DNA of 64,000 nucleotides from Calliopum simillimum (GCA_951812925.1 OX638371.1:48706101-48770100); one strand, 5' to 3'. Positions 1 to 11,397 are shown, counted from the stretch's first letter. The notes: generated by a model not told the origin, from the sequence alone. A program made the numbers and translations.

Positions 1-4
1 GACC

Positions 5-1823
5 CCGGAGGCAAATTATTTACGTGTAAAAGTGTCGCTAAAATCGGTTTTGATGAAAAAATTTGTTTTTTTTTTTGCTGATTCAGAATCTGTATTTAAC
101 GAAATTCTATTTGATCCCGTTTAAAAGTTATACTAAAAAAAACCTTTTAATAAGCATTTTAAGGAATTCTTCAATTAAAAATATGTTGTTACATACATAC
201 AATTGCATAAGATTACGAAGCTTCTTGGAGGTGATAGAGGAGGCCTAGGCTAACGAAAAAGTGTACCTTTAGGGGGGTCTAAAATGTACCCATAAGGAGT
301 TATAGGATTAAAACTGATTTTCTGACTTGTTTCTGAAAAACATTTTCTTGGATCACCCTAACGTTTTAGGGAAAACATTTCTATGGCAAAGTTTTAGTTA
401 ATTGTAAAAGCTTTCAGATAGTGTATATGGTTAATAGGGTTTAAAAGGATTTCGCAAAGTTCTGGACCTTTAAAGTTGATACTTTAATTTTTTCCCCCAT
501 TTTTTGACTTTGGCGACCATTTTAGTATGAGAAAGGTCCTATTAAAATTATATTTTATAATTTTTTTAAATATTTTCGTTAAATTTCCTTTAATCCGATA
601 GTATGTACATTTGCCATACCAGTTTTTTTGATTGAGGTCAGAAAAAAATACTTTTCCGTTTGAAGGCTCCAGTAGATAAAGAGCAGCACGAACATCATAG
701 CAAAATTAGTCTTGGTCTTGAGTCTTGTTCTTGGTCTTGGTAATTTTGCGAATCCAAGACCAAGACGCTGATATTTCTGTAAGACCAAGATTGCTATGAT
801 CATGTTCTTGGTCTTGCTCACGATAATCGTCAAGACCAAGACTGATTTTCAGTCTTAGTAATTTATAGTTAAAAGTTGTTTCACTCCCGTTTTGAAGATA
901 AAAGCATCTCTCAATTTGTATTTTGGCATCTTAAAAACCCAGCGGCTTTGGAAAAATATAGTTTCGAAATTTTGAATATTCAATATCTCTGAAAATTTTT
1001 TCAAAACCAAGACCAAGAGTTAATGAGCAAGATCAAGACCAAGACTCAATGTCAAGACCAAAACACAATGTGCAAGAACAAGACCAAGACTGCTATGGTC
1101 TTGGTCTTTGTTTGCTCATCACTACATCATATGCAGCGCAACGCATGCGAGTAACCCGTGTGTTACATAGAAAAGTATTGTTTTCTAACCTAAATAAAAA
1201 AAATTGGTAGAATAAATGTACCATCGGATGAAAGGAAATTTAGCGAAGGTTTAAAAAAAAAAAAATTACAAAAAGCTATATTAATAAGACATTTTTCATA
1301 CTAAAATGGCCGTCAAAGTCAAAAAATGGGGAAAAAAAATTAAATATCAACGTTAAAGGTCCAGAACTTTGCGAAATCCTTTTAAACCCTATTAACCATA
1401 TACACTATCTGAAAGCTTTTACAATTAACTAAAACTCTGCCATAGAAATGTTTCCCCTAGAACGTTAGGGTGATCCAAGAAAATGTTTTTTCTGAAACAA
1501 GTCAGAAAATCAGTTTTAACCATATAACTCTTTAGAGGTACATTTTAGACCCACCTCCGGGTTAAATTTTTTGTTAGCCTAGGCCTCCTCTATCACCTTT
1601 TAGAAGCTTCGTAACCTTATGCAATTGTATGTATGTAACAACATATTTTTAATTGAAGAATTCCCTAAAATGCTTATTGAAAGGTTTTTTTTTAGTATAA
1701 CTTTTAAACGGGATCAAATAGAATTTCGTTAAAAACAGATTCTGAAACAGCAAAAAAAAAAACAAATTTTTTCATCGAAACCGACTTTAGCGACACTTTT
1801 ACATGTAAATAATTGGCTTCCGG
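5..1823. mobile_element. Palindromic foldback element with CAAGACCAAGAC loop
   Basis: Two arms of about 610 bp (roughly 5-616 and 1209-1823) are reverse complements. The left begins CCGGAGGCAAATTATT and the right ends AATTGGCTTCCGG. Matching continues through the A-rich stretches and the shared block near the inner ends (TAAATTTCCTTT at about 580, AAAGGAAATTTA at 1231). The loop (617-1208) holds no convincing gene. It sits in the DIP2 intron downstream of exon 2186-2523. The outer left edge lies at or just beyond the window start, so no target duplication could be checked. The superfamily is not assigned. Confidence 0.8.
697..1115. repeat. CTTGGTCTTG / CAAGACCAAG clustered repeats
   Basis: The loop of the foldback carries two clusters of a ten-base motif in opposite orientation: CTTGGTCTTG-type units at about 697-840 and CAAGACCAAG-type units at about 1003-1115. 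The same motif fills the loop of the unrelated foldback at 7094-7703, including the shared phrase around GACTGCTATGGTCTTGG. This suggests a separate small element or a recognition array rather than chance. A minus-strand open frame at 579-839 is read-through of the repeat and not a gene. Confidence 0.75.
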
Positions 1824-2185
1824 ATCACCGTGTTATTGAGTGAATTTTAAATTTTTATTTTGACCAAAAAAATCGAATTCTCAAATATTTTGAGCTATTA
1901 TACTTAAGTCATTAATCCACTTGGAAAATTTTGTAAGAATCGTGTAAAGGTGATTAAATTATCCTTAGTTTAAGATTTAGTACGACCAAATCAGACGCTT
2001 ACGGCTTGAAATATGACTTTTTGAAAGTGAACCCACCTTCGAAAAAAATGACCGAAAACTTGTCTCGAAAACCTATTGTGATTTTTGAGTTAAGAAGATC
2101 AAAGTGCATTAGAAAAAATAGTGGAAATTTTTTTTTAACATCTTGGCTATAAACTAGTGTAATCTAATACAGAATATTAATTTAC
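1824..2185 (-). other. DIP2 intron sequence next to exon
   Basis: This is AT-rich intron sequence just downstream (minus strand) of the DIP2 exon. The donor GTAAAT lies at 2185-2180. I see no gene or recognisable element in it. Confidence 0.6.
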
Positions 2186-2523
2186 CCATCACACTTCCGT
2201 CCTTATCCGTTGTATATTCAATATAAGCGGTGCTTGATTCTTCAATCCGTAAGTTACCAATGTTAAAGTCTTTTGGTGGTCTTGGCAGATGTTCCGTGAC
2301 AAACCATTGCAAACGTGGCCAACCTTTAAGTTTGGCAACTTCTCCAGTAGTTGATTTGGGTAAACCTTTAAGACAGGCTTCTGATGTTAAAGCAACACTT
2401 ATGCCGCAGGAGCTTAGAAGAAATCCAACTTGTTGTGGTGGTGTATCTGAACTGGATAGCGGTAATTCTATTGGTAATGGCACAAGTCCGCGAAACATAC
2501 AACCGTACCATGCGGTAATGAAA
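2186..2523 (-). CDS. DIP2: DIP2 internal exon (AMP-binding domain part)
   Basis: The minus strand encodes FITAWYGCMFRGLVPLPIEL at its start and STAYIEYTTDKDGSVMG at its end, which I recognise as Disco-interacting protein 2. DIP2 has an N-terminal DMAP1-binding region and two adenylate-forming (AMP-binding, FAAL-like) domains. Work in yeast and flies links it to diacylglycerol balance, and in flies and worms to neuronal wiring. This exon is part of the first adenylating domain. The acceptor TTTTTTAG precedes 2523 and the donor G|GTAAAT follows 2186, leaving phase 1 at the end. The exon supplies the T of a split serine codon begun by exon 33409-33961. The reading frame is clean and unlike the surrounding repeats. 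Confidence 0.93.
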
Positions 2524-2559
2524 CTAAAAAACAAAATTTCATAAAATTAATATTGCTTT

Positions 2560-3390
2560 TTTAAGAAACTTTTGAAATCATAACAAATATTTCAGAAATG
2601 CAGACTTTTTTATATGGGCGTGGTAAAAACGGTGGAATTGGGTTTTTTCGATAGCTCGGTTGCTTGTAGTCCGATTATTTAGTTTTATATAAGTTTAAAA
2701 ATTCTTCGACCTGCAACGTCATGACACATATATGGCATTACTAGAATATTGTCCATATGATTTTTATTTAAACTAACCTTCAAACGAGACGTGTATAAAT
2801 TTGACAGCAATCGGACTATTGATTCGTGAGTTATAGCATTTAATGTGAAGCAACTTTTATTAGTAACAAAAAACTAGTAAGGGCGTTACCTTTGGCCTGG
2901 CCAAACATTAAATACCCTACACAGTAGCATTTTGAAAATTTTGCTTATATGGGAGGTGCCACGCCCTCTTGTCCGAATTCGCCCAGTTTTTGCTCAGAGC
3001 TTGCGCTTACAATTCGTAGTATTTATGCGTATTTTGGTTGCATTATCAAGAAAAATACTCCAAAAGATGCATTTTGAATATATTTTTTGTATGTCCGTTG
3101 ACCGATTTCGCTCATTTTCAATCCCACGAGCTGACTTTGACGACGGAGGCTGTGCACCGAATTTCATTGAATTATCTTGCTTAGTTTTCCCAAAAAATGT
3201 ATTTCCACACACAGCCAGCCACCCAGCCAGCCAGGCAGACGGACATGGCTATATCGACTCAGGAGGTGGCGCTGATCAAGAATATATACACTTTCTATAT
3301 CTGCCACGCCTCCTTCTCTGCGTTACAAACGGAAGAAGGACAAAGTGAATATACCCTGGGAGTAGGGTATAAAAAAAAAAAAATTAACTT
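2560..3390. repeat. Degenerate fly interspersed repeat
   Basis: This is non-coding sequence with phrases typical of old dispersed repeats of flies: TATGGGAGGTGCCACGCCC, GACGGACATGGCTATAT, ATCAAGAATATATACACTTT and the closing CTGGGAGTAGGGTAT. Related GTGCCACGCCC-type stretches recur at 6560-6900, 20620-21175, 29934-30060, 34880-35890 and 61840-62060. The open frames within it (2932-3348, 3197-3400) show no family resemblance and are rejected. The family name is not known to me. Confidence 0.55.
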
Positions 3391-3424
3391 CGAGTTTTGA
3401 TTAAGCATTGCTTTTTGATGAAAA

Positions 3425-4020
3425 AAATACAGTGGAAACCAAACAATGTCTTGAAAAACATTATCTGAACTCTACTCTTTCGATACAAATGGATTGCTAA
3501 ATTTAAACATGGTCGTACCAGCACAAATGATGCAGAGCGCTGTGGACTCCCAAATTAGGCTGTTATTCCAGAAAACATAAAAAAAAAATCCACAAATTGG
3601 TTATGAACGACTGCAAATTGAAGAAGCTCGAGCTAGCTGACATTAAAGAGATATCAAATAGTAGTGTTTTTACCATTTTACACGAACATTAGGGTACGCA
3701 AAAGCTCTTCGCAAAGTGGCTGCCGCGTGAGCTCACAGTCGACCAAAACAAAAACGAATTGATGCTTCAGAGGAGTGTTTGGCGCTGTTAAACCGCAATA
3801 AAATCGAATTCTATCGTCGATATGTGACAATCGATGAAACATGGCTTCACTTTTACACACCATAATCCAAAAGACAGTCAGATGAGGCCTATTTTGACGA
3901 TAAAAAGAAATCGTAATATAAAAGTGGTATCGAAAAGTTGGAAAATCGCTATACTCGTTGTATCGCCTTTGAAGGCAACTATGTTGAATAATAAAATCGA
4001 GTTTTGTCAAAATTTTGTTT
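3425..4020 (+). pseudogene. Mariner transposase relic, irritans-like, internally deleted
   Basis: The plus strand can be read across frameshifts as mariner transposase. SVFTILHEH is followed by KLFAKWLPRELTVDQ, then a first-catalytic-Asp block resembling TIDETWLHFYT at about 3830. It then passes directly to the C-terminal block resembling RYTRCIAFEGNYVE just before 3990. The middle, with the second and third catalytic Asp residues, is missing, and several stops and frameshifts interrupt the rest. This is a dead DD34D-type element whose subfamily (irritans-like) is inferred from the C-terminal wording. Terminal repeats were not identified. Confidence 0.75.
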
Positions 4021-4231
4021 TTTTTTTACTTATCCTACGGACTTATTGAATGACCTGTTAATTTACATAAAAAACTGTAATTTACGTAAATTGCATGTTA
4101 AATGTAAAAAACTATCAAACTATAAAAACGAAATGTACCAAATGAGAAAAGTATATATGTACATAAATACATTAATTTATTAATTGTCCTGATTTGCATG
4201 ATTTATTAATATATTGCTCCAAGAAAAATAA

Positions 4232-4600
4232 CACCAGCAAAAATAAACTTTGAATGCCATTATTCATTTTATATGTAAAATCGGCTGCTGATACCGAAAA
4301 TCATACTATTTTTTTCACGTCGTTTTCGAGATATTGGTCATTTTCAGTTTTTGACCAAAAAAAAAATAGTTCCACTCAAATATCTCAAAAACAAATATTT
4401 GTGCGTAAACATGCGATAAGTCAAACTAAAGATAAAGATTAAACAGAGAAATAAATTGATTTCTAAAAGAAAAAACATTATTTTTTTCCAAAAAATTAAG
4501 AAAAAGTCAAAATAAAGTACAAATTCATACAAGAAAAAAGAATTTTGTTAAAATATTTTTTTTTTTATATCATAGACTTATAATGAACAATTCTGTAGAT
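4232..4600 (+). mobile_element. Single arm of palindromic CACTA-ended family F
   Basis: It starts TAA|CACCAGCAAAAATAAAC and continues GAATGCCATTATTCAT, GGCTGCTGAT, CGAGATATTGGTCATTTTC and AAATTGATTTCTAAAAGA. This is in the same order as the outer left arm of the complete copy at 58534-60239. It stops after ATCATAGACTTA. Only one arm is present, so it is a truncated copy. Related outer arms lie at 15261-15752 and 17852-18344. Confidence 0.7.
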
Positions 4601-4686
4601 TTGTTGATCGTGTTTTAGCCTTAACATAATTATCATATTTAGCTGGTACATACACCATTTCATACAATTTGGTAGTACTGCCTTCA

Positions 4687-5408
4687 TTGAACATATCGAT
4701 ACCTTAGAGCGCTATAGTCCTATCTCCACTTTTTGCGATTTTGAGATTTCTGCAGTTATAGCATCATTGTGGGCTTCTCTACCGTGTGGAAAACTGTGTG
4801 ATATCAAAATACCACTAAAATATCAAAATATTCGATAATTAAGAAAAAGTCCTATCTCCAAACTGTAATTTTTTGAAGAGCGCACTGTCCTATCTCCACT
4901 GAATATTCAAATATTTCACATTTTTAAAAAACATTCTTTGTTTTTTCGTGTTTTCTTCGCGTTTCATGACATTTTGCGATATTTTAGTGAACAAATTTTG
5001 TTACACCCAGGGGTCCGCTCTTGTATGTCGGAACCAAAACTTAAAAAAAAAAAATCGTTTTTTTTTTCGTGTTTTCTACGCGTTTCATGACTTTTTACGA
5101 CATTTTAGTGGAAAAAGTTTAAAAAATTTCCTAATGTGTCGTTTATTTTAATAGTAGTGCAATTCTATGTAATGGCAAAAGTAATGACATACTATAAATT
5201 GGCTGGGGTTTCGTTAGAAATTAATAAAATTGGTTAAAAACATTAAATTATATTAAAATATACTATAGGTAAAATTAAAGCATGTATCGTTTTATCAAAA
5301 TAGTAGCCAATTCTAAATAACCACTGTTTGAAATCTTCTTTTTGCATTTCCCAACAATTGAAAAAATGGAGATAGGACTATAGCGCTCTAAGGTATCGAT
5401 ATGTTCAA
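4687..5408. mobile_element. MITE with 42-bp terminal inverted repeats (family S)
   Basis: The left end TTGAACATATCGATACCTT...CTATCTCCA (4687-4728) is the exact reverse complement of the right end (5367-5408). The palindrome AGCGCT and the phrase CTATAGTCCTATCTCCA are central to the TIR. CCTATCTCCA recurs internally at about 4853 and 4889. A further end of the family is at 56547-56585. No transposase frame is present, so it is non-autonomous. The target duplication is unclear because the flanks TGA/TCA are themselves inverted. Confidence 0.8.
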
Positions 5409-5902
5409 GCATGAATTAAAAGTTATTTTCTGTATTCAGTGAGAGCATAGGTTGACTAAACTGAGAAAAATTTTTGAACTTCCTTTTTCATCGAGTTGCA
5501 GTACAGAAAAGTTGTGTCGTAAAAAGAAAATTCTATATACTACAATTCAAATAATTTATCTGGAAAAAATCAAGTAAGTTTTAGAAAATCATTAAACTTT
5601 TTTAATAAAGTTTTCATGAATTTTCCATAGAATTCAGATTTTTACACGCTGAACGCGTTATTTAGCATTTTTAAGTGATTGTATTCATTATTTTCTAAGT
5701 TTCTAAAAAATTTCACCACATTGCGGCAATAAAGCCAAGTGGAAAAATTTATCGTGAAGTTTACGAATGGAATAACATTCCTTAAAAATTGTTTTCATCT
5801 CTTTTAATGAAAAACATAGTTTTTCGGAATATGCTACTTGATGAAAAATCATCCCTATGCTATTTTTAAAATCCAGAATATATCATAAATAGGTAAGTAA
5901 TG
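5409..5902. other. AT-rich intron stretch, nothing recognised
   Basis: I see no coding frame, repeat structure or RNA gene in this part of the intron. Confidence 0.5.
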
Positions 5903-6545
5903 GCGTTAGGAAATAACGCCCAAGGAAATAACGCCCAAAAAAAAAAAACGAAATAACGCCCAAATTATTTTCATATAAATTTGGGCGATAATCATTTTGG
6001 AAATAACGCCTAAAAATTTGGGCTTTATTTCGTTTTTTTTTTGGGCGTTATTTCCTTTTTTTTAAAAAAAAACGAAATAACGCCCAAAAAAAATGAAATA
6101 ACGCCCAAAAAATAAAATGACGTAATAACGCCTAAAATAAAAAACGAAATAACGCCCAAAATCAAAAACGAAATAACGCCCAAATTATTTTCATATAAAT
6201 TTGGGCAATAATCATTTTGGAAATAACGCCCAAAATTTATTTGTATGAAAATAATTTGGGCGTTATTTCGTTTTTGGGCGTTATTTCATTTTTTAAAAAT
6301 AAAACGAAATAACGCCCAAAAAAACGAAATAAAGCCCAAATTTTTAAGCGTTATTTCCAAAATGATTATCGCCCAAATTTATATGAAAATAATTTGGGCG
6401 TTATTTCGTTTTTGTTTTTGGGCGTTATTTCATATTTTTTGGGCGTTATTTCGTTTTTTATTTTGGGCGTTATTACGTCATTTTATTTTTGGGCGTTATT
6501 TCGTTTTTTTTTTTGGGCGTTATTTCCTAACGCCTAAAGTAATTT
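5903..6545. repeat. Palindromic GGGCGTTATTTC / GAAATAACGCCC array
   Basis: The stretch is built from a 12-13 base unit (AAATAACGCCCAA) in both orientations. The left half begins GGCGTTAGGAAATAACGCCC and the right half ends with the reverse complement GGGCGTTATTTCCTAACGCC. A longer unit with ATTTTCATATAAATTTGGGCGATAATCATTTTGG appears in both halves, so the whole 640 bp is an imperfect palindrome centred near 6228. The open frame at 6245-6547 is read-through of the repeat. Confidence 0.85.
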
Positions 6546-7093
6546 AAAATACAATTTGAATTTTTTGGAAGTCACTGCATCTTACGGTGAAAATACGCTG
6601 TTGCAGCTCAACCACTGGATCGATTCTTATGAAATTTGGAATGCAACCTTATTAAAGACGTTTTTTATGTAGCTGCCAGTGCCACGCCCCTGAAGGTGAA
6701 ATGCATTGCCGCGGCTAAACCGTTGCACCAATTTTTAAGGAACTCGGAATAAGGAATGAACCCTTAGAAAGCATATTAAAAACTCCTAGTTATTTAAGGG
6801 CGGTCCCACTCACCTAATGGCAAAATACGCTGTTACAGCAACTTTATAATTTTTCTCTTGGTTGACCTTTTTTCGGATTTGCCCATATGGTGGAAATTGG
6901 TAACAAGAACTCCTGAAAAACTATAGTTACTATGCAAGTACGTTAGAGCAGTTCAAAATTGACCAAAATTTCAAAAATATAGTTCATAAGATGGAGTTTG
7001 GTTCATATTAAGGTGAAAAATGAAAATTTGTAATTTGTGCATTTCGAATGTTTTTATTTAAAATATGGTTTTCTAAATCTCACAGAGGTAACA
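6546..7093. repeat. Degenerate GTGCCACGCCC-type dispersed repeat
   Basis: It contains AGTGCCACGCCCCTGAAGG, GCGGCTAAACCGTTG and TTTGCCCATATGG. These phrases also occur in the other old dispersed repeats of this window. No coding potential was seen. Confidence 0.45.
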
Positions 7094-7703
7094 CAGTGGC
7101 ATGCGCTTATTTTATGATTTTCGTTGATGCCACCCCCAGAAATCCTTCCATTGGTCATAAGAACAAACACTATGAAGTTTCACAGCAACCGGATAACGAT
7201 AACCCGGCCCTCAAGAGAGGTCAAGTTGAGGTTTCAGGCAAAAAATAATTAAATTTTTAACTTAAATAAATTAATCAAAGCATAATCTAATCTTATAGCA
7301 AATTGAAATACCTTTCCAACAAGCCATAATTGTTTAAAATCGGGTAATAAATACGAAATCTATGAATTTTTCTTTTATCGACATTAACAAACCAAGACCA
7401 AGACCATAGCAGTCTTGGTCTTGACAATTACAACAATATCAGCATCTTGGTCTTGGTTTTGGTCTCGCAAAATTAGCAAGACCAAGACTAATTTTGCTCA
7501 TCAATAATTTCAATTTGCTATAAGACAAAATTATGCTTTGATTAATTTTATTAAGTTAAAAAAAAAATTCATTATTTTTTGCCAGAAACCGTTATCCGAT
7601 TGCCGTGAAACTTCATAGTGTTTGCTCTTATGGCCAATGGAAGGATTTCAGGGGGTGGCATCAACGATAATCATAAAATAAGCGCATGCCTAATAACACA
7701 GCC
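7094..7703. mobile_element. Second foldback with CAAGACCAAGAC loop
   Basis: Arms 7094-7311 and 7506-7703 are imperfect reverse complements. They share GCATGCGCTTATTTTATGAT, AATCCTTCCATTGG, CACTATGAAGTTTCAC and CTTTGATTAATT. The central 7385-7500 holds clustered CAAGACCAAG and CTTGGTCTTG units like the loop of the element at 5-1823. The mariner starting at 7706 inserted at the right edge. There is no coding capacity; the frame at 7048-7248 is arm sequence. Confidence 0.75.
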
Positions 7704-7705
7704 AT

Positions 7706-8995
7706 ACGTGGGCTGCTAGATATATTTCTGGCCTAATAATGAAAATGCGAATATTTTTCATCAAAAATGGTTTTATTGATTTTCGAAGTAGTCTCCAGCA
7801 TGATTTATACACTTTTGCATGCGCTCAAACCAATTGTCGAAGCACTTTTCCCACTCCGATTGAGACACCTCCAAAACATGGTTTTTGAACGCTTCATCAG
7901 CATCTTCTGGCGACGAAAATCGTTGACCACGCATTTTTTTCTTTATGTGCGGGAATAAAAAGAAGTCATTGGGTGCCAAGCCAGGGCTGTACGGCGGACG
8001 ACCCATCAATTCAACGTTTTGATCGGTCAAAAAGGCGCTGGTTTGAGCCGACGTGTGAGAGCTCGCATTGTCATGGTGAACAATGATTCGTCTTCTCTTG
8101 TTCGTTTTTCGAATTTCTCCGAAGACTTCAGGCAAACAAATTGTGGTGTACCACTCAGAATTGACCGTCCTACGTTGCTCAAGCGGAACAGTCGCCACAT
8201 GACCAGTTTTGCCGAAGGAACAGGCGACCATTTGCTTCGAAGTGCTTCTTCCACGAACAACTTTCGTTGGATTTGGCCGTCTTCGAAGACCCACACGGTC
8301 GATTTCTGGTTTGTTTCGGGCTCATACGCATAGATCCATGATTCGTCAGCTGTGACGATCTTATAAACGTCTTTTGAAGCACCGCGATCGTATTTTTTCA
8401 ACATTCTTTGCACCAATCGACACAAGCCTTTTTTTGAGCGATTGTCAAATTGTGCGGGATCCAACGAGAACAAACGTTTTTTACAACTAAGTGTTCATGC
8501 AAAATGGAATGTATTGGAGTGGAACAAATGCCCAAGGATGCCTCTATCTCATGGTATGTCACATGACGATCTTGCATTATCAGTTCACGCACGGCATCAA
8601 TGTTCTCTGGCACAACGGCCGTTTTTGGACGACCTTCACGGAATTCGTCTTTGAGCGAGCGTCGGCCACGATTGAATTCATTAAACCAGTTTTTTACAGT
8701 GCTATAGAATAGTGCTTCATCGCCATACAAAGATTTAAGTTCATCGATGCACTTTTGTCGTGATAATCCACGTCGAAAGTTGTGAAAAATTATAGCACGA
8801 AAATGTTCACGTGTTAATTCCATGTTTTTGCCAAATTGATTTTTTCAAGTCACTGTAAACAACACAAATGATGGTCGTACGTCGAAACGTTCTGAGTACG
8901 TTTATGCTAAAAAATATCCAACTTTCCAATGAAAATGTCAGATTGCATCTAGCAACACTTAATGTTGCCTAGGCCAGAAATATATCTAGCAGCCT
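7706..8995 (-). mobile_element. Mariner (DD34D) element with inverted ends
   Basis: The left end reads CGTGGGCTGCTAGATATATT TCTGGCCTA. The right end is its near reverse complement TAGGCCAGAAATATATCTAG CAGCCTACG. That gives TIRs of about 29 bp, with TA at the left flank. The element is about 1.29 kb, the usual mariner size, and encodes a frameshifted transposase on the minus strand. Confidence 0.85.
7773..8823 (-). pseudogene. Mariner transposase, near full length, frameshifted
   Basis: Cut-and-paste transposase of the mariner family. The start MELTREHFRAIIFHNFRRGL (8823) begins the N-terminal helix-turn-helix region. The first frame runs to 8398, ending after KKACVDWCKEC. The catalytic part continues in other frames: TADESWIYAYEPE (first Asp) at about 8350, then HHDNASSHT (second Asp) and LAPNDFFLFP (third Asp) in 8294-7773. 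The last two Asp residues are separated by 34 residues, the DD34D signature. The protein ends DYFENQ. At least two frame changes (near 8400 and 8290) and no intact full-length frame make it inactive. A second, shorter relative lies at 36668-37409. The subfamily is tentative (mellifera/rosa-like). Confidence 0.88.
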
Positions 8996-9360
8996 ACGAA
9001 TGCTATTTTTTAAGTACCCAAATCTATTTATCCTTTGCACTTTATAAGGGATCGTAAAAATTGCCAAAAATCTCGAGTCGGCTAATGAGATGCAACCCAA
9101 TGGAGTAAGACTAAAAATGGATGAAAAAAAGAGTTTTTGATTTTAATGAAAATATATTTTGCACATTGCTTGCTTATTACAAATAGAATATGGATGTATT
9201 TTTATGAGCTAATCTTTTGGAAAAGAAACTTTAAAAAAAGAGGTCACAACTAATATTTAGGATTATGATCTTTTTTAACATCCCTTACGATTATTTTGCG
9301 TATGTTTTACTTTTTACATATGTCCTTAAAAAAAACTTACCAAGAAGACATGCACTTATT
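8996..9360. other. AT-rich stretch, nothing recognised
   Basis: No gene or repeat is recognised between the mariner and the Harbinger relic. It may hold remnants of the latter's flank. Confidence 0.4.
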
Positions 9361-9364
9361 TTTC

Positions 9365-9830
9365 AACTTTCAAATTTGGGTTTAGACAAGAGTCGGAATG
9401 ACTACTTTTCCAAATAAATGAATCATGGTTTGAGCCAGGATTTCTTACGTCGACATATTTGATAACCAAATTATGGTCACAAGTCTACAGAAAAGAAATG
9501 ATATTATTGGAATTGAAAAGAACACCACAACCATATTCATATCGAGCAAAAGTAATTTTCAAATAATTCCAAACACTGCAATTCTTGAAGCAAATGTTTG
9601 GGATAGACAGCATTTGAAGTCAGTCCCACCAAAACCTTGATAGCTTCCTGATACAAGGAATGTGAAAAAGCAAGCCAGTTTAATTACATTTGGTATTCCT
9701 GTTTTTCTGTGTCCGGTCTTAATTTTTGGGGACAGTTCATCGAAAATATATTTTAGGACTTCTTTAGTTACGCGAAAGTTATTTACAAAGCTGCAATAAA
9801 TAAATTTGCAACGCTTATCTTTATTTTGCT
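9365..9830 (-). pseudogene. PIF/Harbinger (HARBI1-like) transposase relic
   Basis: On the minus strand, about 9790-9559 reads NFRVTKEVLKYIFDELSPKI, then KLACFFTFLVSGSYQGFGGT and FASRIAVFGII before a stop. This matches the N-terminal helical part of Harbinger/HARBI1 nucleases (the LxFLATGSYQ-like block). A second piece at about 9490-9365 reads NPGSNHDSFIWKSS, the family's conserved PGSxHDSxxW block just after the second catalytic Asp region. The segment with the first catalytic Asp and the remainder of the core is missing, and the two pieces are separated by a stop and about 70 bases. The relic is a broken DDE transposase; no terminal repeats were located. Confidence 0.72.
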
Positions 9831-9899
9831 TTATGATGAAAGTCGAGGTATTTATCTAAGTACTTACGCTCGTAAAATTTTTCTATTTATCCAAAGAGC

Positions 9900-11021
9900 A
9901 CGATTATTATCATAACTCCTTCATCGAAAAATCGGAAAAATAACAAGGTCCATCACAACCAATAAATTCAAAAAAGAACTTGCACTCGATTTTCAAACGA
10001 CAGAAAATTTCAAGTGACGAACATGACAGTAAATTCGTCTGTTTTCGTTTTACAGAAAGACAATTTTTGTGAACACAAAATATTGAGCTATTTGATTTTT
10101 AGTCACTTTTCAGTCGAAAAGTGAATGTTTTCGAGATAGTGAATTAGGGCATTAGTTATGACCAAAGTTGAGTCATAATGTATAGCAAAATGTCCAGTGA
10201 GTCACAATGGAATGTCCCACATAGCGCCGAATGATTAAAAACCAAAAGAAACATACACATACTCAAGGTACGCACTTGAAGAGTATAAAAATTATAATTA
10301 TATAATAATTACACCACGGTGCTTGTGGGAGAATTTAAATAAAATTTTGATGTACCTCGGATTTTTTTGTAAATTCTTATTATAGATGTCAATAGAAGTT
10401 ATTCTATGCAAAAAATAAAATTATAGAGGTGGCGGTTTTTTAAAGATAATCCCTTTTCCAATTGGGGCATTTTCCCATACAAAAAAATAAAATTTTTTTT
10501 TAACTACATTAAACAAAAATCAAAATAATCACATTCGATGTGTTTTGCGATGCTTTACGCGAATCTGACCTCAGAATCGCTCTATCGTGTATAGTTTTTG
10601 AGATATTCTAATCTAAAAGCCGAAAAAAGTCGTTTTTTGCCATGTTTTGAAGCTATATAACTATGTAACATATCATTTATTCGTTAAATGTGGTTAAAAT
10701 ACTTGAAAGTCATGATCTTTTCTTTAAAATCTAATTTAAATTATGTTTATATCTTCATGCTTCTAAGAGATATCGTAGACCGAAATATTGGCTAAACGGG
10801 TTTTTTGCACTTTTGTGTCTTTTTAGGTTAGGATATCTTTGACGAAAAAAAAGATATCAACATAATTTAAATTAGGTTTTAAAGGCAAAGATTAGGACTT
10901 TAAAGTTGCTTACCAGACTTAACGAAATTAAAATGTCTTTCACATTTAAAACATGTTCAACGAACCGACTACTTCTAAATTCAGCCGTTTGACGACCCGA
11001 GTGTTGTTGTTACGTGTATGT
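9900..11021. other. Intronic sequence, dispersed-repeat fragments
   Basis: No gene is seen. The part at about 10555-10660 (AATCTGACCTCAGAATCGCT followed by a TTTTTGAGATATT block) resembles stretches at about 53070-53160 and 63170-63260, indicating a dispersed repeat. The phrase AGCAAAATGTCCAGTGAGTC at about 10180 resembles 37440-37460 in reverse complement. Confidence 0.4.
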
Positions 11022-11397
11022 AGGTCAAAATGACCCACATGTGAGGGTTTTAGAGGGTTAAAATTTTCTACAAAAATATTCCACGTAGTATCCTGCATAA
11101 GTTTGCTGAAGACATGATACACCTCAGATGTAAGGATCATATAGTTAAATTCATCGATTTAACACAAGAATGCGTTATTTCTGTTTTTTCATGTACAGTG
11201 GATTAAAAAACTTCAAAAATCGATTAAAAAAAAATCTGACGTGCTAGAGAAAAACGGCGAGGCACGGGTATTTCCTTTTAATGCCTTATTTAAGAATTTT
11301 TTGGATTTTCTAATTTCTTTTACAAAAAGTTTCAAATTTTCGAACAGTTTATTACAAAAAAACGGAAAAATAGGGAAAAATGCATTTTGGTAACTTA

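Noticed and set aside
579..839. Minus-strand open frame of 86 codons
   Set aside because: It is read-through of the CTTGGTCTTG repeat and the foldback arm; no domain is visible.
2230..2544. Plus-strand open frame opposite the DIP2 exon
   Set aside because: It is the shadow of the DIP2 exon on the minus strand, which has clear homology and splice sites.
6245..6547. Plus-strand frame rich in WALFRF repeats
   Set aside because: It is translation of the GGGCGTTATTTC array and would not be a protein-coding gene.
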